NCBI GenBank assembly: GCA_023525975.1
Contig: CM042034.1
Location: 20,689,501 to 20,753,500, forward strand
Length of the DNA: 64,000 nucleotides
DNA from: Smallanthus sonchifolius
Taxonomy: Eukaryota; Streptophyta; Magnoliopsida; Asterales; Asteraceae
Direction of reading: 5' to 3'
This document shows, one piece after another, positions 60,160 through 64,000 of the stretch. The notes below the pieces were generated by a model. It was given only the letters and a program-made list of their open reading frames with translations. It was not told the DNA's origin and did not search any database. The first letter of the stretch is position 1; every line of letters begins with the position of its first letter. Both the position numbers and the translations under genes were made by a program.

Positions 60160-63100
60160 GTAGAGCATGTAGCATCAGAAGCTTGGGATTCGTGAGATTG
60201 TAGTTCAATTTAATGTTAGTTGGTAGTTCAACGCCGCTGATTGCTTCTTTTGTCTTTTACTAAAAATACGGTGCAGAAAACAAGAGTTTACAGATCGACT
60301 AGATCGTTAACTGAAAAAACTTTTGCACAACATTTTTTTAGTGAAACCAATTGTCTACCTCTATTAAGTTTGGCTCGGTCCAAGTTGGGCCATGGGGGTT
60401 TTCTCACCTATGGTGGGTTTCCTCCTGAGGGTGGTGGAGATGATCGGGTGGGCCAGTGCCCCGTCAGTGATCCAAATTACCGTTCAAAAAAAAAAAATTA
60501 AGTTTGGCCCGGCCCCCTCGAAAACATGAATGATAATTCTACTCTAGTAGTTACCGATGGTTCGGGAATCCAATTGCTAAGTTTTAGATTATGTGCTGAA
60601 CTGAAAACAGTTTAAAGTAGATTTGGATTTCAAATGTCCTGCAGCTTAGATGCTCCACAAGCACGTTCCAACTCATTTTATATTCATACAAGTGATCTCT
60701 TGTTTCAGACAAAGAAGCCCAAACCCAGTGTTTCACCACCCATCTCATAGAAAGGGATGGTACTTTTAATGCATACGGACTTGATACTTTTATCAAACAA
60801 GTTAAACTTGGAGAATGTGTACTTTCATACGCGATTGTTGCTATCATGGGCCCACAAAGTAGTGGTATGTCTCCTTTACCACATCCAAAAGTGAACTTTT
60901 TCATGTTTTACTTTACCTAATTAGTCTTTCTTCTTTTAGAATTACACATTAAAAATAGTTAATTTATACCCAAAATGTCCTTATTACTTTTCTTGTCCAT
61001 TTCCGAAAATGTCCCCTCATATATACCGTCGGAACCAACGGTATAACATGGTCGTCAAACGTTGTTCTTAGCCAACCATCGCCCAAATCGTAGGTATGTT
61101 TATAAATACCGGTGAATCCGACGGTATTTTTTTTTACAAAATTGTTGAGGTAGGATCTCATTGTATTTATATAAAACCATTCATTTTTTTTTCAAAAAAG
61201 ACTATTTTATTTTAGTTTATTTTTTACAAAATTGTTTGAGGTAAGTTTATTTTTCAAACGCCGTCTGATTTTTCCCAAACACGGTTGGGTGATAGTATAA
61301 CATCCTTGGAAGACGGTATAACACCGTCGGATTTTTTTAAACACCAAATACCGTCGGATTTTTTTTCAAACACCATCGGACGACGGTATTGAAGGGGACA
61401 TTCTCGGAAAAAATAAGTCAACATAACAAATTGAGGGACAAAAAAGTAATAACTAATAAGGACATTTGGGGATTTTCCCTAATTTATATGCAAGTGGTGA
61501 CATCAATCTGTTTCTTACAGGGAAGAGCACACTTCTAAATCATCTTTTCCATACCAACTTTAGAGAAATGGATGCTTCCAAAGGAAGGCATGACCTAATA
61601 AATATGCACGTTTTATTTTGTTTTCTCGACTTGCGCACACTAATTAGCTCATTTCCAGTTATTCTTATCAGGCCTCAGACCACTGAAGGCATATGGATAG
61701 CAAGATGTACTGGTATTGAACCTTTCACCATCGTAATGGATCTTGAGGGTACCGATGGAAGAGAGCGAGGAGAGGTTATATATTCTAAATTATTTGTTTT
61801 TTCTTATCCTCATAAATACATTCCTTTTTCTTTCATTTGTCTTTGCTATTGTATCGTTTTTGTTTGCTCTCATTTATAAATATTTAATAACTTGTCTAGG
61901 ATGGTACTCTATTTGAGAAACAAAGTGCGCTTTTTGCAATTGCTCTTTCAGATATAATGCTTATAAACATGTAAGTTTGGTAGTCCCAGACACCTTGTTC
62001 TGATCTCAACTTCTTATAGACTTAAGTTTTGTCTCTCTTAATTGATAAATTTGTGCTACATAGGTGGTGTCATGATATTGGGCGTGAGCACGCCGCAAAC
62101 AAACCTCTTCTGAAAATCGTATTCCAGGTACATTAATTATCTGTTTTTATCAGTTTCTTATGCCCATTAGTTTATCTTATTAATGTTATGTTTTTCAGGT
62201 GATGCTGCGGTTATGTTCTCCACGCAAAACAACTCTCATGTTCATCATACGTGATACAAAACGTGTAAGTTTTGTCTCTTTTATCTTGTGTAAAGTACAT
62301 ATCTAGCTAATACGAGTTTGATTCAAGTATTTTTTTTCCCTTTGCAGACACCTATTGAAATTTTGGACCTTGATTTGAGGAAAGATATCAATGAGGTAAC
62401 TTTTTCTAGCATTTTCTCATATATAGTAGCGTCCAGCCCACCAAAATCATAATATTGTCTACTCCACGCTAGTGGATCACGAATTTGTTCTTCGTGGCCA
62501 AGCGAGGACTTCGGAGGAGGTCACCCATCATTGTGCAATGCCCGCCTCAGCATATTTAAACGCATAGATGTGATCTAATCAAGCTCACTTGTGGCCTAAG
62601 ACGCATTGTGTCTCATAACCCTAGACTGACTTATGCATCCAACATCCACAACATGTTTAAATGCATAGATCTGATCTAATCAAGTTCACTTGTGGCCTAA
62701 AGACGAATTATGTCTCATAACCCTAGACTTACTTATGCATCCAACATCTACCTTGTGTGTATATATGATATGCCCATATTTATAATCCTTCAACTAGAAC
62801 CAACGCCCGTTTAGTGGCACAATCAAATTATGGAGAGAACCCGTTTGTCAACACATTATCTTGATAACTACTACAAAAGTGACTATCAACAACGTTTTAA
62901 TTCCGTCGGTAACACATAAAATTTTGCCGGTTTACAACCACTGCAATCAGAAATATCATAACTACTCAAATGACCTAGAGCACCTGTAGAGGCTAAACAC
63001 TATAATCATGACATTGACACCCAAACTGTAACACCTCGAAAATTCGTAGAGAAAATACAAGTACAAGGGCCAAAGGTATGAACAAATCAAACTACAAGGA

Positions 63101-64000
63101 CCAAAAGTGAAATTTTTGAAAAATTGGCCAATGACGGACCATCACCGTGGATAACGGTCCGTTACAGCACATGACGGACCGTCACCCGTCATGACGGTCA
63201 GTGTCCCAAAAACTAGAGGTGGTTTTAGGGTTTCTGACGCATGTCCTCTAACTCAACCTTCGTGACACACTGTCACGACCCATAACGGTCCGTTACGTGG
63301 TCTGCAAGAGCGTAGCCGGCAAGCAAATGGGTGACGGGCCGTCACCCCCCGGTAACGATCCGTCACAGCTCATAAATCAATCCTATAAATAGTTAGCTAA
63401 TTGCATGCCAATTGACTTTATCACAAAGTTATTATGATCTTAGAATTATCAGTTTCCAACGTATTAAGTATAAGCACATAATCAGTAGCTTTCTTGTCTT
63501 CCGGTTTTTCCGTTATACCATAAATATAGCCCCATATATGTTTCCCACGCATAAAATTCTGCATGACATAACTCTAATAGACATAGTTCTTACCATCAAG
63601 TTGGATACTAATAGACTAAAGAGTATCATCCTTTCCATCCATATTGTTAGTAGTTGAGACAAAACCAGATAATCAAATACCCAATACCAAATACGAACGA
63701 GAACAACAACAATTGAATACCAAATTTGAACTAACAAATTGGATTATATTCCAACAACAATTCATTCTAATACGTGTTTCAATCTTATTTCTTCTACAAT
63801 TTTGGGAATCGATCTAAAGAAAAGAGTAGTATTAGGGTCATAGGAACCCTGCAAGCAGGGGCGGCCTTTGGGTAAAGAAACTAAAGCCACAGCTTTAAGC
63901 CATCACATCAAAAGGGCCTCCAGTTTTTTTTTTTTTTTTTTTTTTTAATTCTTAAGTTTTAATTGGATTCTACTTGGAAACTTGGTTTTTCATTCTTAAG
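59991..64000 (+). CDS. RHD3: RHD3-like copy 3, 5' part (exons 1-8; runs off the window)
   Basis: Same structure as copy 2 shifted by about 45,970 bases. Exons: 59991-59994 (ATGG), 60709-60864, 61521-61587, 61672-61774, 61900-61970, 62064-62127, 62199-62264 and 62348-62395; intron 8 then runs to the window edge, with exon 9 expected roughly 750 bases beyond. These exons encode the whole P-loop, G2, G3 and G4 set (residues 1-193). I saw no coding difference from copy 2, only intron changes such as one G/C change in intron 4 and a longer AT tract in intron 1. Whether this copy keeps its 3' half is not visible. Confidence 0.85.
60363..60512 (+). mobile_element. Short LINE/SINE-type retroposon tail in intron 1 (copy 2)
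   Basis: Block-Y duplicate of 14393-14542 with the same flanking repeats. Confidence 0.75.
60969..61479. mobile_element. MULE-type MITE in intron 2 (copy 2)
   Basis: Block-Y duplicate of 14999-15509 with the same 9-bp flanks. Confidence 0.75.
62501..62753. repeat. 5S-like motif and 97-bp direct repeat (copy 3 gene)
   Basis: Block-Y duplicate of 16531-16783. Confidence 0.7.
63027..63657 (+). mobile_element. Gypsy LTR-like fragment in intron 8 (copy 3)
   Basis: Duplicate of 241-870. One extra C lies in the GTCACCCCCCGG palindrome loop and one G-to-T change lies near 63418. Confidence 0.5.
63856..64000. mobile_element. Non-autonomous hAT element in intron 8 (copy 3, cut by window)
   Basis: Only the left CAGGGGCGGC end and its CCTGCAAG flank (63848-63855) are present. 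Confidence 0.75.

Larger units (their letters stand above)
50803..62786. repeat. Tandem block Y, copy 2
   Basis: Same content as 4830-16816. Its left edge continues smoothly from 44479-50802 as one retroelement interior, so this looks like the native arrangement and the copy-1 edge like the rearranged one. Confidence 0.95.
62787..64000. repeat. Tandem block X, copy 3 (truncated by window end)
   Basis: Begins with the same sequence as window position 1 and runs 1214 bases with only a few changes, ending inside the hAT element of intron 8. Confidence 0.95.

Overview
The window is AT-rich plant nuclear DNA: spliced genes with GT-AG introns, microsatellites, many MITEs, and Ty3/gypsy, Ty1/copia, hAT, CACTA, MULE and Helitron remains. 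The Ty3 elements and RHD3-type gene fit a eudicot; my guess is Asteraceae, but this rests on general repeat style and is weakly held.

The only host gene that reads as intact is a ROOT HAIR DEFECTIVE 3 (RHD3/Sey1/atlastin-type) ER-membrane-fusion GTPase. It occurs three times in direct tandem. Call block Y the 5' half (4833-16816 and 50803-62786) and block X the middle (1-4832, 16817-21649 and 62787-64000). The order is X1-Y1-X2-Z-Y2-X3, where Z (21650-50802) is single copy. Copy 1 (exons 9-12 visible) lost its 3' half where X1 joins Y1 at a 3-bp GCC microhomology. Copy 2 (14027-35847) reconstructs as 21 exons and 745 codons, with frame kept across every junction. Copy 3 shows exons 1-8 and leaves the window. 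The blocks are about 99.8% identical by eye, so the array is either very recent or an assembly/haplotype artefact.

Copy 2 is unusual in three ways. It has a non-canonical GC-AG intron 3. It has a 12-kb intron 16 holding a copia fragment, a gypsy element with a 2-kb LTR, a 1.3-kb Helitron and a MAP-kinase gene fragment. Its last exon replaces the usual RHD3 membrane anchor and cytosolic tail with an Ala/Val/Gly-only hydrophobic segment and a very short tail.

Downstream of copy 2 (36-44 kb) lie fold-back and TA-embedded MITEs, a G-rich tandem tract, a minus-strand copia pseudogene split by a hAT element, and one CACTA terminus. From 44.5 to 52.2 kb there appears to be a large non-autonomous Tat-like LTR element. 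It has two LTRs, a PBS-like site, a captured TIR-NBS-LRR fragment, and two tandem arrays built from short palindromes. The breakpoint that truncated copy 1 falls inside this element. Block Y then carries a gypsy pol fragment with one LTR, non-coding repeats, and the promoter and 5' exons of the next RHD3 copy.
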